This document shows, piece after piece, positions 10,813 to 22,572 of a DNA stretch of 64,000 nt. The stretch is from Pomacea canaliculata (taxonomy: Eukaryota > Mollusca > Gastropoda > Architaenioglossa > Ampullariidae), in assembly GCF_003073045.1 (NCBI RefSeq), contig NC_037596.1, positions 7,583,416 through 7,647,415 of the forward strand. The letters are read 5' to 3'. The notes under the pieces are model-generated. The model did no database searches. It had not been told where the DNA came from and worked only from the letters and a program-made list of their open reading frames with translations. Both the position numbers and the translations under genes were made by a program. Within the stretch, counting starts at the first letter, position 1. Each line of letters begins with the position of its first letter.

Positions 10813-11436
10813 AGAACAAGCCTACCATTGTCATGATCCTCAAGTGATACCTAAGTACTGGGAAGAGTATTTCTATTCAAATACTTTCTTGTACAGCCTG
10901 AAATGTAACAGGAGGAAGAAATTAAATAGTCAAGAGTTTCTTACATTCTTTGTTTTGAACAAATTAAAGTTAATTATCCAAATGTCTCAGTACTTACATC
11001 GACCAAATGCACATGTGATATTTGCTCATCAACAAAAGACATACTACAAGAGCTAAAGAATCCTACAAAAAAACATAAAAACACAGATAAAATATTACAA
11101 AATCTGACATACTTCATGATTGCTCTGTCCAAACTAAGGATTCTATCCTGACATTCTACACATTTCCCTTATAACAGAAGAAAACTAGCTTAATGTTCAA
11201 ATCAAAGACATTTTAGCTACTATTTACTTCTCACTTTTTCATCAAATCAATATTGCAGTTTCTGATGAAATTATTTGATATAATGAACCAGAAAACCCTG
11301 ATTGTAAGGTATAACACTATCAACTATACTGTGCTCTAACACTCAAGGAACATTTATTTTTGTGTACTTATTTTTAATTGTAAAGTAAAGGTAGAAGAAT
11401 ACACAAGTAAAGAAACACTGAGGACTTAATGATCAA

Positions 11437-11545
11437 ATCAAATCAGACTTTATTGTCTGTCGAGGAGACCCAAGACAAAAATTTTTGCTTTGCTCACAAG
11501 GGCAGGCATACATACTCACACAGACATCTAACACACACAGTTAGG
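11437..11545 (-). mobile_element. LINE-type 3' tail fragment, second copy
   Basis: Duplicate of 4485-4600, with AATAAAGTCTGATTTGATTTGA read on the minus strand. Confidence 0.35.
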
Positions 11546-11603
11546 ACTAAAGATATTTTGTTGTTTGTTACAAACATTCAACATTGTGATGGCTGATAAT
11601 GGA

Positions 11604-11701
11604 TGCAGCACCCTCTTCTGTGCCAACCGTATTCTTGTTGCCCAGGTTTGCGGTGTGTTTATATACCGGGGTCGCTCTTCCTTCAGTGTAAAAGGAAATA
11701 A
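11604..11701 (+). pseudogene. Decayed extra mature exon (after T2)
   Basis: Same remains as at 4661-4758: CC, loop, two further cysteines and a terminal stop in one frame, with the first cysteines in another frame. No acceptor is recognised. Confidence 0.6.
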
Positions 11702-12297
11702 AGCAGAAGCATGTCGTTAGTGACCTCAGCATAAAGAATAATGATGATGATGTCGATTTGTAATGCGCAGAAGAATTCTCATTGCGCAGAAAAAACAAAG
11801 AAGAACAAGATAAAGTGAACAAACACCAGAAAAGTAAAAATAAAGACAGAAGTGTTGCTTGGTTGTTTTAGTCTGTCTTAAATAAACAGATGGGTCTTCA
11901 GTCTTTTGCGAAACGTGGTTGGTGAGGTGATGGTGGAGAGTGAAGGGAACAGCAGCAGTTTCACGATGGACCTTTCCCTTCAAATCTTCCACAAGGCGAG
12001 ACTTGCCGCCCTTAGCGGCGCTGAATAACTTTTCGCAAAGATCGCAAAGAAGACAAAAACTTCGGGAGCCTTCGGAAGTGTGACGTCATCGCCCTTGGCA
12101 ACCCGACTCTTCGCTTCACTCACTGACAGCCATCAAACCTGTTCTGGCGCTAATTCAACATCTTCAACACTATGAAGAGTTTGAAAAAGTTAATTACGAC
12201 AGGCAAACTAACTCAATGCCTAAGACTAATGACAGTCAAAGGTAAAATAAACGAGGGAACCAAAGCAATGTTCAACTCCAATTAAATATGTTAAATT

Positions 12298-12460
12298 AGT
12301 CTGTTTGTCAGCAATGTCTACTTGGTCTCATGGTTGCGACCAAGTTCTAAATGTTGACAGTTGGCGGTTCAAATCACTGTACTTTCATTACATTTTTTCT
12401 GGTGTTTTGGTTTGGGATGTTTTCGTTCTTTAATATGATTAATTTTCTGTCAAGCCTTTC
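12298..12460 (+). mobile_element. tRNA-derived SINE-like element, copy 3
   Basis: Here the B box is close to consensus (ggcggttcaaatc), and the A-box-like ggtctcatggttgcgacc is upstream. The tail runs to tctgtcaagcctttcac. Confidence 0.55.
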
Positions 12461-12940
12461 ACAAAAGTCTTTTGATTGCTAAGAGAAATTATGTAATCTA
12501 GCCGTTATAGTCTTATCTACAGACACCTACTGTCACACTTTGATATTGAAATGTACAGATTTTACACTCACAGATCTTTACAATTGTGTCAGTATAGTAA
12601 TAATGATTATTGCTTTTGAAAGAGCAAATTTTTATTTTTGTATGTGTGTTTCTTTTCTCAATTCGAACCACTCCCAGCGACTGCGAGATTAAGTTGTTGG
12701 ACACTCATTTGACATTTTGCGAAGTGATGTGTCATTTCAAACGATCGAGCTGTAGTATTCAGAGAACGAGGGGTCAAGGTAAAGTTCACGTTTTAAACAT
12801 AGGAAAAGTAAAGGACTGATGTTGTGAGTGACAGTTTTAGTGTAGCAATGCACTAACTGAAACTCAACTGAAGGGCAAAAGCTGCAAAAGCAACAACTTA
12901 GTCGCTTCCTTCTATAAATATATCATACGTTTCTCACATA

Positions 12941-13055
12941 CAGTGGAACCTCGGTTAACGAACATAATCCGTTCTGGAAGTTGTTCGTTATCCGAAATAT
13001 TCGTTGTCCGAAACAGTTTTTCTCCATAAGAAATAAAGGAAATAGATTTAACTGT
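12941..13055 (+). mobile_element. pogo/Tigger-like transposon end, second copy
   Basis: cagtggaacctcggttaacg after TA. It is the duplicate of 5906-6020. Confidence 0.5.
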
Positions 13056-13814
13056 TTGCCAGCCCCTAATGACTCGCTGTGTACAACTCTGACGTCTGTG
13101 CGAGTGGCCTTGACCTGTGCATGCTGATGTTTGTGGGTGTGTATCTTGAGAATGGAAAGGGTGGATTACTTTGAATTCGGCAAGTCTTATCTTGAACCTA
13201 TCATTATCTGGTATCATTAGACAGTTATTCCATCATTAGTTTTTTACTTGCATGTAAATCTTTCCAAAGTTAACGTACAAACAAATAACTGAAGAATTTA
13301 CAGAAGATCTTCGTAAGGATGTTTTCTACATCTTAAAAATTAAAGACTTTCCGACTCCGGTAGCCTCTGTGTTTATTTTCTGTCTGTGAATATTTTTACT
13401 GTTAATGTTATTTGCGTCGCTATGATATACTTTAATGTCAAATCTGTATGAAAGACCCGTACAGTCATTCAAACGTTAAACAGCGCTCCGGCTATGAAAT
13501 ATTTCTCAACGTGCAAGAGACATAAATTGAACCTGCAATGCCAACAGCTATACTGACATCATTAAATTCCACACACTCTTCTATATTAACATCATTAAAT
13601 GCCACACAGTTTTCTATTCAGCAAGAGAGCTTTGTGACTCCTTTTAAAACGAAAATAAAATCCCTCAATTAGAATTTGACAGAAGATAAACTCTGCTCCA
13701 TAACGACAGATGTTGCTGGTCTCGGCCATCTTACAGACAAAGAAACCCTCCATTCTTATAATCACTTGCAATTCAACAGCCGGTCAAAATGTGTTGCTGG
13801 GTGCACGAAACGTA

Positions 13815-13835
13815 TCCTCCTCCTCCTCCTCCTCC

Positions 13836-13907
<72 letters not shown>
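13815..13907 (+). repeat. Expanded (CTC)n(ATC)n trinucleotide repeat
   Basis: About 43 bases longer than the paralogous tract at 6796-6845, so it has changed in length since the duplication. Confidence 0.9.
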
Positions 13908-13909
<2 letters not shown>

Positions 13910-14391
13910 TCACTTCGTCATCAGTGAAAAACAATTGAGATCACTCAAGCGTGGCGGCCACACCTTTCTCCGCTACATCCTCAGAGACGAGACCTCAGTG
14001 AACATCAGATAGTCTTTGTCAGCACGAGAGGGGAGGAGCAACCTTTCATTAACACCAGCGTGTACTGTGCTGTCAGGACTACAGTCACACGTGTCTTTCC
14101 TTTAACGGAATAATGTTGTCTTCCCCATATTTACCATATAAGTTTTGAACAAAAGAAGTGTTCCACTTTCGTTTTTATTCACATGGACACACATACTAAA
14201 ACAATACATGCAAACATTTCTTAATTCAAGAGGAGTGCTTGGCACTATTAAAATTAATGACATACAGACAGTTGTTACTTTGTTTTTGAATATTAACAGA
14301 CAAAATATGTGTCAACTTAACATACTGCTTCATTTTATCTTTCTTTTGATCATCATAATATTTACACTTCAACAGTAATACCTGCTGAGTT

Positions 14392-14656
14392 TTCCAAGCT
14401 GTCTCTGTACAGCAATTGTTAGCAGAGCTGGACATTTCGAATTCCTGGAACCAAGATGTAGCAGAAACTGGGTTTGTGTTGTGCTGGCATCTGAAATATT
14501 CTTTATAAATATTTTTGCACCCCTCCTTTGTAGCCCTAACACACAATGTAACCTTGCTTCTTTCTTGAAATTTCTGAAGCCACAGTTTAGCAGCATCTGC
14601 ACTAAATATTGCCAGCCGCACATTTTATGTGAATTTTCCCACAGATTTTGCTTCAA
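14392..14656 (-). pseudogene. Broken duplicate of the RCQHNTNP exon
   Basis: It aligns with 7317-7630 and keeps the donor (GCAG/GTATTA) and the CQHNTNP motif. A TAA at 14627-14625 interrupts the frame, and the 5' part with the acceptor is replaced by unrelated sequence. Not functional as seen. Confidence 0.55.
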
Positions 14657-15544
14657 AGGCCGTCACTTAATAATTGTAACTGATTGTGATAGCTGTTTGT
14701 TTACAAATACAAACTTACTGTAATACATATTCAGATGTGCATCACTTTTACAATAGTGAATATGAACACCACAAGAAGAATTCCAGTGGTTGTGACTGTG
14801 ATCTCCGCTGTTTAATCATGATATTTATGTATCTTTTAGATATATAATCAATATTCATATTTTGTTGTACAATCCTAATAAAGATATCTGAACGTTTTAT
14901 GTTTTCGTAATGGTCAAAACATATCTGGAAAAAAAAGGAGAAATCTGAGTATGTGTTTCAATGACCTCGCAATCAATGACTTTATATATATATATATGTC
15001 GATATTTGTATGTATTGTGTTCTACATTTCCTTATATGTACATTCAATTCTAGCTTTGGAATACTTTCACCACACACATACACTGTAGGTATGTGCAGCA
15101 TGAGTAGGTATGCAGACGAAGTGGAAACTCTTTCCCCACCTCAGCAAAAAGTAGCAACATAATGTGTGTCGTGTGGCGGACGTGGGCGAGCGAGTGTGTG
15201 TGCATGTCTGTGTGTTCAGTCAGTTCTCTGCAGATCACGTGTTCGGATTTTTTCAAATTAGAATGTTGCCATAAAGATCCGTGCTAATTTTGAGAGAGAG
15301 ATGTCCGTTAATGTACAACACGTGTATTTGCGGATGCGGTTTCTGTCTTAACAACAATTAGTGAAGCAATTGTCCAACGCTGTGGGTCTTCGTGAAATGG
15401 TTGACAGAATAATTCATATTAGGGAAAGAATAAACAAAATATAAACAAAATACATAAAATTTAGCTCCACCTGTAGATTTTAACAACAATCCATGTCAAA
15501 CAAATGGCGCTGCGTGTAACAACTAAATTCTATGATTTCGCTTG

Positions 15545-15745
15545 GCAGTCAATAGGATTTCGCAAAAGGCTTGAGAGAAAATTAATCATATTAAAGAACG
15601 AAAACATCCCAAACCAAAACACCACCAAAATAAAATTTGATTAAAACCACAGAGGATTGAAACGACCAATCGTCAACACTCAGAACTTCATCCTAACCAA
15701 CAGGCTATGAAGACATTGCTGACATCACAGACTAACTTAACCTAC
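15545..15745 (-). mobile_element. tRNA-derived SINE-like element, copy 4
   Basis: Reverse-complement copy, with a B-box-like ggtcgtttcaatcct and the ttctttaatatgattaattt body. Confidence 0.5.
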
Positions 15746-15926
15746 TTGTCGTAAAACATTGTTTCGGTTCCCTCGTTTATTTTACCTTTGCCTGTCATTA
15801 ATCTTAGGCCTTGCGTTAATTTCCCTGTCGGAATTAATTTTATCTTTATATTAACTTTATTGAGCCTTTCATACTGTTTAAAAGTTGTTGAATTAGCGCT
15901 AGAACAAGTTTTATGGCTGTCTTCAG

Positions 15927-16336
15927 ATGAGGCTGTTGCTGCTGATACTGCTTGTTGTCGCTGTAGTCGCTGTACACACTGAAGCCGCTCATCATGCTCA
16001 TGGCGCACATGCCATAAAACTCACGTCAACTTCTGTAAGTTTACGGGCGGATGCATTTCAAGTCCGATGAGTATATTGATGTCAGGATAGGTGAGGGGTG
16101 GAGTCCAGGGAGTCTGGTGTTAATGTCGCCCCCAATGTCACATTCTGTGTGGAAGGTAAAGGGTTAATTGTGCAAACAAAATGACGCGATGTGACTATGA
16201 ATACTTACTGTTACTGTTACTAGTATTGGCGTGTAGTTTATCTGTGTGTTTGTGTGTTTCTACATGTGTTTTTTCATCCTTTTGTATTTAAGTTCTTGTA
16301 TATGTGTCTACGAGCACACGGCCGACATACAAATAC

Positions 16337-16422
<86 letters not shown>

Positions 16423-16579
16423 ACCTGTGTGTGTGTGGTGTCTATACTTATACCAGTGCAAAGGTCCTGACGAGATTTGCCCTACACATTTTTCATGCTG
16501 CCCAGGTTTGACGTGTATTTATCTACCTATGATGGGAATGCGCCTCCGTAAGTGTGTCACACCTAAACTATCTGCTTGA
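15927..16579 (+). CDS. Secreted cystine-knot (toxin-like) peptide, copy T3
   Basis: Exons 15927-16034 (36 codons) and 16457-16579 (40 codons plus stop), phase 0. The signal exon again starts with ATG immediately after CTTCAG. Its spacer is rich in His and Ala (AAHHAHGAHA). Cysteine spacing is C-x6-C-x5-CC-x4-C-x12-C with a seven-residue tail. The nearest copy is T5 (46128-46842), with only a few changes in the mature exon. Unlike the other units, the sequence directly upstream of the signal exon is foreign: it resembles the stretch near 9030-9075, and the CACGTG box and leader exon are missing. The gene may therefore lack its normal promoter, or be driven from elsewhere. The 3' flank matches that of T5. 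Confidence 0.6.
16340..16438 (+). repeat. (GT)n microsatellite before T3 mature exon
   Basis: About 100 bases of GT with one CACC interruption, ending 18 bases before the exon. Confidence 0.95.
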
Positions 16580-17049
16580 GCAAGCGGTGTTGCACTTTAA
16601 CCTTTTGGAAAATTGTGTGTGAAAAGACGAACACCATTAAAGCAAGGAGATTGGCAATTCAAACTGTTTTTGTGGTCTTTCTTAGCGCTTTTGTGTTTGT
16701 ACTGAGTGAGAGATTGATTGTCTTTCTAATCGTTCTTATATTTTCTTTTGGTTTTTGTTCATTTCTTGTAATGATCAGTAGCTAAAATGTAAAAATCCCT
16801 AATTCTTTGACATCACCATTGACGAATAGTCTCTACATTTTTTACTTACTAAGCATAGATCAGCATGCTTTAGTTTTTAATGATTGAGCGCTTGCTTCGT
16901 ATGAAAATAGTTTTCAAGATATTTTTAACAAGCTGATAACTAATGTGTTTCTGCAAAAGTCAACACAAAATCAGAAATATTCATTCCGAAGGCAGTATTT
17001 TATGTTTAGAGAATGACTCATATTCCGGAGCGCGTTCATTTATTCATTT

Positions 17050-17052
17050 TGT

Positions 17053-17140
<88 letters not shown>
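17050..17140 (+). repeat. (GT)n microsatellite in T3 3' flank
   Basis: About 90 bases. The paralogous tract at 47315-47354 is less than half as long. Confidence 0.95.
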
Positions 17141-17141
<1 letters not shown>

Positions 17142-17542
17142 CTAGAAAAATGTTGCCATTCACCTCTCACACAAAACACACGTGTACAAGAGGATCACTT
17201 GAGATTGTATCCTAATATAGAAAACGACAAAGAGACAGATAAAGATGGGTTAGTAACGGAAAGTAACAACCAAACACACACAAATACACTTTGCTTCAAA
17301 TTTAAAGTGATATATTGTTCATTATCTATTTGTAACACATATCGACTTTTATTAGGATAAAATATGTATATATATATATATTGTATTTTAATGACAGACA
17401 ATACAACACGTCGATCACCTAAAGAGGGATCCCTTGGTTACAATCCCAAACATCATTAACATCAGCGTGTACTGTGTGTCAGGACTACAGTCACACGTGT
17501 CTTTCCTTTAACGGAATAATTTTTTTTTGTAAGAGGGGAGGA

Positions 17543-18889
17543 ATGTTAGGAACAGGGGGTTGTTGCCCCTGTCTTTTGTTTGTCAGAGATTATTGCCCTT
17601 GCCAGTCAGCATATGAGTGTTTTGCTGCGTCGTGGTTTTGCGTCAGAACCCGACGTCATTTTATGACGTAGTTTTAGATTGTGGGAAGAATGAACATTTT
17701 TGGAAGAAGCAGACGACGAGAGACGAGATATAGAAGGGACAGGCGTGAAAGTGGTCTGACTGTACGTGTGGATACAGGGACCGGTAATAAGTAAATTAGT
17801 TGCTTGCAGAGTCAAGGAAGCTACTCCAGAGACACAGGACACTGGAGCAGACGATAACAGCAGACGTGGATATTTGCACATTGAGGACAAAGTACGAGAT
17901 CTCAGATGCCGAAAGACAAGTCTAGCGCAGAACACCCAACATTTTCATTGTGCATCAAGTGTTATTTGAAGATTCAAGCTTTGTAATCTGAGAGAGGAGT
18001 GAAGAATCTAAAGCCAGGGATTTGGATCAGTGAATGTGTTTCACGGACTCGCTGTTGCTGTTGTTGCTGTTGTTGCTGCGGAGCCGCTGCTGCTGTGTTT
18101 GGGACTGCAACTTCAGTAGAACTGCTGCTGAAGGTTCCTCGCCGAATCTGCTACTGCGAGCGGTGGACATCGCCGAGCTTACGAGAAGTTCCAGACAAGA
18201 ACAACCCGAGCCGACGACAATAGGCGGGCAGCATCTCATCACAGCTGGGGAGTGTTGAGCAAGTGGGCTCCACTCTCGTACCTGACAACGACGACGACAC
18301 ACCGACCGCGTGGAGGGCCGTCGCTGTCGTCTTTAAATTCGTACAGTGGAGTGTTGAGGACACTGACGATTTGATTGTCCGCTGGTGCCGACAACGCAAA
18401 GTAAGACTTTTGCCTTTTGAGTTTACCTGTAGAGAGAGCGGGGGGGAAGGTCGTACTCCCCATTGTTTATCTCCACCGTCAACGTTAGAGGGAGAGTAAG
18501 ACGGTTTACACGGACTGTGTGTATGTGTGTGATGAACATTAATGAGCACACTGACATTGCTGGTGGCTAGAAAAGTGCTCGGAGAGAAGTATCGTTAGGT
18601 GTGTATTGAAATGGACTTGTGTATGTCCTCTTGGTGACATTAAGAGAACGATTGTAGACCAGCCTGCGCGCGGTCGTAGTAGTTACGTTAGTGTATGCCA
18701 TTGCATTCTTGATTTCGTTGTGTATGAGTGGAAGAGTGTGAATTCACTTACTCATTTTTGAAAGTTTCTTGTATGGTTATTTATGTTTGAAGTTTTTCAT
18801 AATAATAATTATATGGACGTCCTAAACTGAAGTGATCTAGTGTTTCCTTTATTTGAAAGAACGCGCACTCCGACTGCCTGTCGTGACAG
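17543..18889 (+). mobile_element. Candidate LTR of an LTR retrotransposon
   Basis: A purine run (gtaagaggggagga) is followed by TGTTAGGAACAG. About 1.35 kb later the segment ends in GCCTGTCGTGACA, giving TGTT...GACA-type ends. The paralogues at 9475, 14105 and 47715 lack this block, so it is an insertion after taacggaataa. It contains a CTG/TTG-rich stretch (18049-18080) and several short frames, none recognisable. No gag, pol or second LTR is present and no clear target duplication was found, so this is a tentative call. Confidence 0.35.
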
Positions 18890-19040
18890 CTTGAGGATTG
18901 TTCTTTAAGGACAAACTAAGTGAATCTCACAACTTTTACTGCACTAAACAGACCACGCTGGTCGTTTATCATTTTAAAAATCCAGAACAGATTTATGTTG
19001 ATGTCCTAAAAATGCATAGCAGCATCAATCCTCTCTTAAA
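18888..19040 (+). repeat. 153-bp direct repeat, left copy
   Basis: From agcttgaggattg to ctctcttaaa. It recurs at 21208-21360 with the same length and a small number of substitutions. The pair brackets the plus-strand ASB fragment. Confidence 0.8.
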
Positions 19041-20730
19041 GTGAGGAGCGGATGTCAATATTGCCGACAGCGAAGGGTGGACAGTACTTCACCGACTAGC
19101 CATGTTCGTTATGTTCTCGACTGAAAAGAGATTAAAATAATGCAGTTTATTAAAATCGTGTTGTGAGAAAAGTGAACATTTCAATATAGCCGAGTGGTGG
19201 GGTTTATGGAGTGGCGACAACAAACGCCCAACACTCAAATAAAAGCAGGATACCGTCAGCAGGTGCACGGCCTAGAAACAATGGCCACGACTGAGAAGCA
19301 CGTCTGTCTTCCTTCTCTAAACCACTGTCGTCTGCTCTCTTCTTTTTTTTTTTACGTCATCCGTTTGTCGTCACCTCCCTAGTTGCTGGCACGGCATAAA
19401 ACACCAACAACAACATTGTCGTCACCTTTCTGTCGTCACCTTATTTTGACGTCACACCTTATGTCATTTGCTCACGGAACTTCCCAAACGACATCCGGAC
19501 CTCTACATAAACAGGACTGGTGGTCCGAAAATTAAAATGGCTTTACGATTGGCCGTGGAGAGTAACAAATGGAGTAGATTCTGGTATCTGATAAACATAG
19601 GAGTACAAGAAGACTTGAGTGACGATGAAAAACGTCTAGCTCTTCAAAATGTGCATCGTATAACAAAAAAATGTGATTTTACTAATAATCTGACAGTTTT
19701 CATTAAGTATTTGGTAGAACAAAGCTCACATTTATTTCCAGACAGAGAAGGTCCCTCACCAGTTCTGCCTGTGTTGAAAACCTGTATGAGGTTTTCCAAA
19801 TGGTCGTTGGCGGAAGAACTACTTCAACGTATTTCTGAGAGTGATACAAGAGACTTAATTGATGACAAGATGTTGATGTGCAAAATGGTGAGCCGATACA
19901 AAAAGGAAGATCACGTGATCTGGGTGTCATATCTGGATGCGTTACTGGAGCGAGGTATGGACATTAACAGCCGAAATTGTTACGGCGAAACCATATTGGC
20001 GGACATAAATGTTATAAAGAGTCTTGTGGACAACACACCAGTCTCACTGGTAAAGGTTTTGCTCCAACGAGGAGCCGATCCGTTACTTGTGGACAACGAT
20101 GGAGCTTCATTGTTTGTGTATGCTATGGCATATTCCTTCCTTTCCAAGTTAAATGTAGTTCTTTCCCTTCTGGAGCTAGGACTGGTCTCCCGTCAGAACA
20201 ACCTTGATGGGGACGATTCAACCATACTGACAAGACTGGCAGTTAAAAGCAAAATCATTCCTCTTTTGAAAATCCTTATTGAATGCGACGTCAGCTGTAA
20301 CTCCGAGCTCCGAGCCCTCAAAGCCGAGTATCAGATGAAAAAAGCACAAGAGGCCGATAGAAACCAACCCTCAGATCGCCTCGAACAAATCTGCTCGATC
20401 CTGGAGCAGGCAGCCACTGAGCCCCGATCTCTGCAGTCTCTCTGTCGGGTCGCTGTGTGTCGCTGTATTCCATGGGGACTGAGCAGACGAGATATGGTTC
20501 TCTCCCTTCCGATTTCCAACGTGCTACACGAATATCTGCTGTTTGTTTACGATATCTCTGATCCTGATGTACAGGCGGCTCTTAACGAACAGACCAGATC
20601 TAATGATGATGATGATTATTATTATCCTGATGATGATGATGATTATGATGATGATGGTGATGAGGAGGAGTACGACGACGATAGTAGTGGTGAGGACGAT
20701 TTCTTCAGACAGAATGGTTTACAAGCTTGA
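19041..20730 (+). pseudogene. Detached 3' fragment of an ankyrin-SOCS-box (ASB-like) gene
   Basis: Homology begins at 19041 in mid-ankyrin repeat (ADVNIADSEGWTVLHRLAM). A TAA at 19138-19140 interrupts the frame, and about 300 bases of foreign sequence follow (SINE-like end ggcacggcataaaacaccaa). Ankyrin homology resumes near 19500. From there to 20730 the frame is open, with a first usable ATG at 19537: ankyrin units, then the SOCS box (BC box SLQSLCRVAVCRC, Cul5-box-like LPISNVLHEYLLF, about 20425-20560) and an acidic Asp/Glu/Tyr tail. The closest relative is 34311-37181. It is the only ASB-like sequence on the plus strand and has no N-terminal part. The open 397-residue portion could still be expressed, but as a unit it looks like a transposed remnant. 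Confidence 0.75.
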
Positions 20731-21207
20731 CAAACATAACCCACCTCCTGATCATGTCAGCTGTTGTAGACCAGTGAAACTGCTTTCAAACTTCCCTTAA
20801 AGATACACCAGTTCCAGAGGTAATAAAAGAAAGTCTATATTATTCACGAGGATTCCTATGGTGCTACTGGCTACGAAACAACCGCTTGACCTAAAGTGTT
20901 TTTCGGTAAAGAACTACTTGAAACCAATCAGACACTTAGTGACTCAGGGAGTGTCTTTAGCTGTCCCATCGAGTCTTCTCGTCCTCAGTATCTTACTCAT
21001 AATTTGCTTTGATGTACCTCCGCCCTAAATTTCCACAGCGAGATATTGAGAATTAACTGCTTTATTAGGCATTTATTCGTTTAATGTATGCCTTTAACCT
21101 TCTGCTGCCCATCAGATTTCGTTCATCATCCACACTCATACACGTCTACTTGCTATTAACTCACCGTTGTCAACTCCAAAGAGAAAGTGTTTGATATAAA
21201 GGTGAAT

Positions 21208-21360
21208 AGCTTGAGAATTGTTTTTTAAGGACAAACTAAGCGACTCTCACAGCTTTTATTGCACTAAACAGACCACGCCAGTCGTTTATCATTTTAAAAA
21301 TCCAGAACAGACTTATATTGATGTCCTAAAAATGCATAGCAGCATCACTCCTGTCTTAAA
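21208..21360 (+). repeat. 153-bp direct repeat, right copy
   Basis: Partner of 18888-19040, from agcttgagaattg to ctgtcttaaa. Between 20731 and 21208 nothing else is recognised. Confidence 0.8.
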
Positions 21361-21589
21361 ATAATTTTTCTATTCATTTAGCCTTGTATTTGTTGGCCAA
21401 GAACAGCACTGGGCGATGTTCATTATAGGCACACCATATACTTGGTTGCATTTGTCGCTTACTTTTATTTTGCTCTTTTCTTTGTATAGATATATATACA
21501 TTGATACAGCTATTCTAGAGATCTTAGAGGTATTAAGAGTGTCACAAACCTGCTGTCTTTTGATTTTAATTTGCTTGAGCGATAACGGA

Positions 21590-21754
21590 ATGGGTGTGCA
21601 GATGATGAGTGTGTGGACGAGCGTGGGTGTAACGGCCACCGTCTTATTTTTGTTTGATGTAACAGCGTCATTGAGCGGCTCCACTAGAATAAATGTTGAA
21701 GATGAAGATTGGCAAAGACTAGAGCGATTTTGGTTGCATGATGCGTGTTCTTGA
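21590..21754 (+). CDS. Possible small secreted peptide (unrecognised)
   Basis: A 54-codon open frame starts MGVQMMSVWTS, continues with a hydrophobic core (VGVTATVLFLFDVTA) like a signal peptide, and ends in an acidic segment with a single cysteine near the stop. There is no cysteine framework and no homologue elsewhere in the window. It may be a first exon or chance. The Kozak context is weak. Confidence 0.2.
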   Translation: MGVQMMSVWTSVGVTATVLFLFDVTASLSGSTRINVEDEDWQRLERFWLHDACS

Positions 21755-22572
21755 CTGTGACTGGAGAAATACCTGTGTTTAAGTCCTGACTAGACTGATA
21801 AAAGGTGTAACTTTTGTTTTCATACGAAACCTGTTTAGGTGAGTCTGCCTCGGTCTCATTTTTGAATTTTCAAATTTTGGATTAGAATACTGATATGCTG
21901 TTTTGAAATGATTATCAAATTGTTAAGGAGTGCACTTTTCTCTCAAGATTTCTTTTCCTGTGTTCCTTTTTAATTGGTGCACTGCACTGAATCTCACCTA
22001 ATTTCAAGAGGAGCAGTACTGTGGGAAGTCTCGTCTCACTGAAGTGCGAGTATAAGCTTCACCCTGGTTTCTCGCTTTTATAAAATCTCTTGAATGGGTA
22101 ACGTGGCTTGGCTTGTTTCTAAATTTATTTTCGCTCAAAATGTTGTATTTTATTGTGCTTTCAGTTGTTATATTTCGGCGCCTTTTCCAGTAACTAGGTA
22201 GCGAAAGGGGTACCATGATATTGGTAGACCTGCTCTTGATGCTGACATTATTGTTTAAACAAGCTTCTGATAAAACTAAAAAAATAAAAAGGCAGAGAAT
22301 ATTTAGAAGTAATGAAAACACCGAGCGTTATTATAACCTTTTGATATGCATTCAGCTCCTCATCACCAATAAACAAAAAAGAGCAACAAATCCTCACAAA
22401 ACCAAAGCAGAATAGAACGACGATCAAAATCTCAATCAAGACAGAGAAAATGCGATAATAAACACCTTTAATTGAAAAAATGTTTACTTCACTCTGTTTT
22501 CTGTCTCGTCACATATTCGAATAAAAGGTAAATCGAATAACAACAGTGCAACACCGCTTGCTCCAGCAGGTA

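Larger units (their letters stand above)
9360..15780. repeat. Tandem segmental duplication D2, copy 2
   Basis: Same order of elements as 2473-9240, with a longer trinucleotide repeat, no MITE at the 15.26-kb position and a shortened segment near 15290. Confidence 0.85.
15927..17510. repeat. Segmental duplication D3, copy 1 (partner 46128-47720)
   Basis: The signal exon, intron, mature exon, 3' flank and second GT tract are shared with 46128-47720 in the same order. Similarity ends upstream at the signal exon and downstream where the LTR-like sequence begins. Confidence 0.85.

Noticed and set aside
12320..12385. Possible intact tRNA gene
   Set aside because: A-box-like and B-box-like motifs are present, but the acceptor stem does not pair and the segment continues into a conserved SINE body.
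16576..16785. Hydrophobic 69-codon plus-strand frame shared with 46839-47048
   Set aside because: It overlaps the stop of the peptide gene and lies in the 3' flank. Conservation is explained by the recent duplication.
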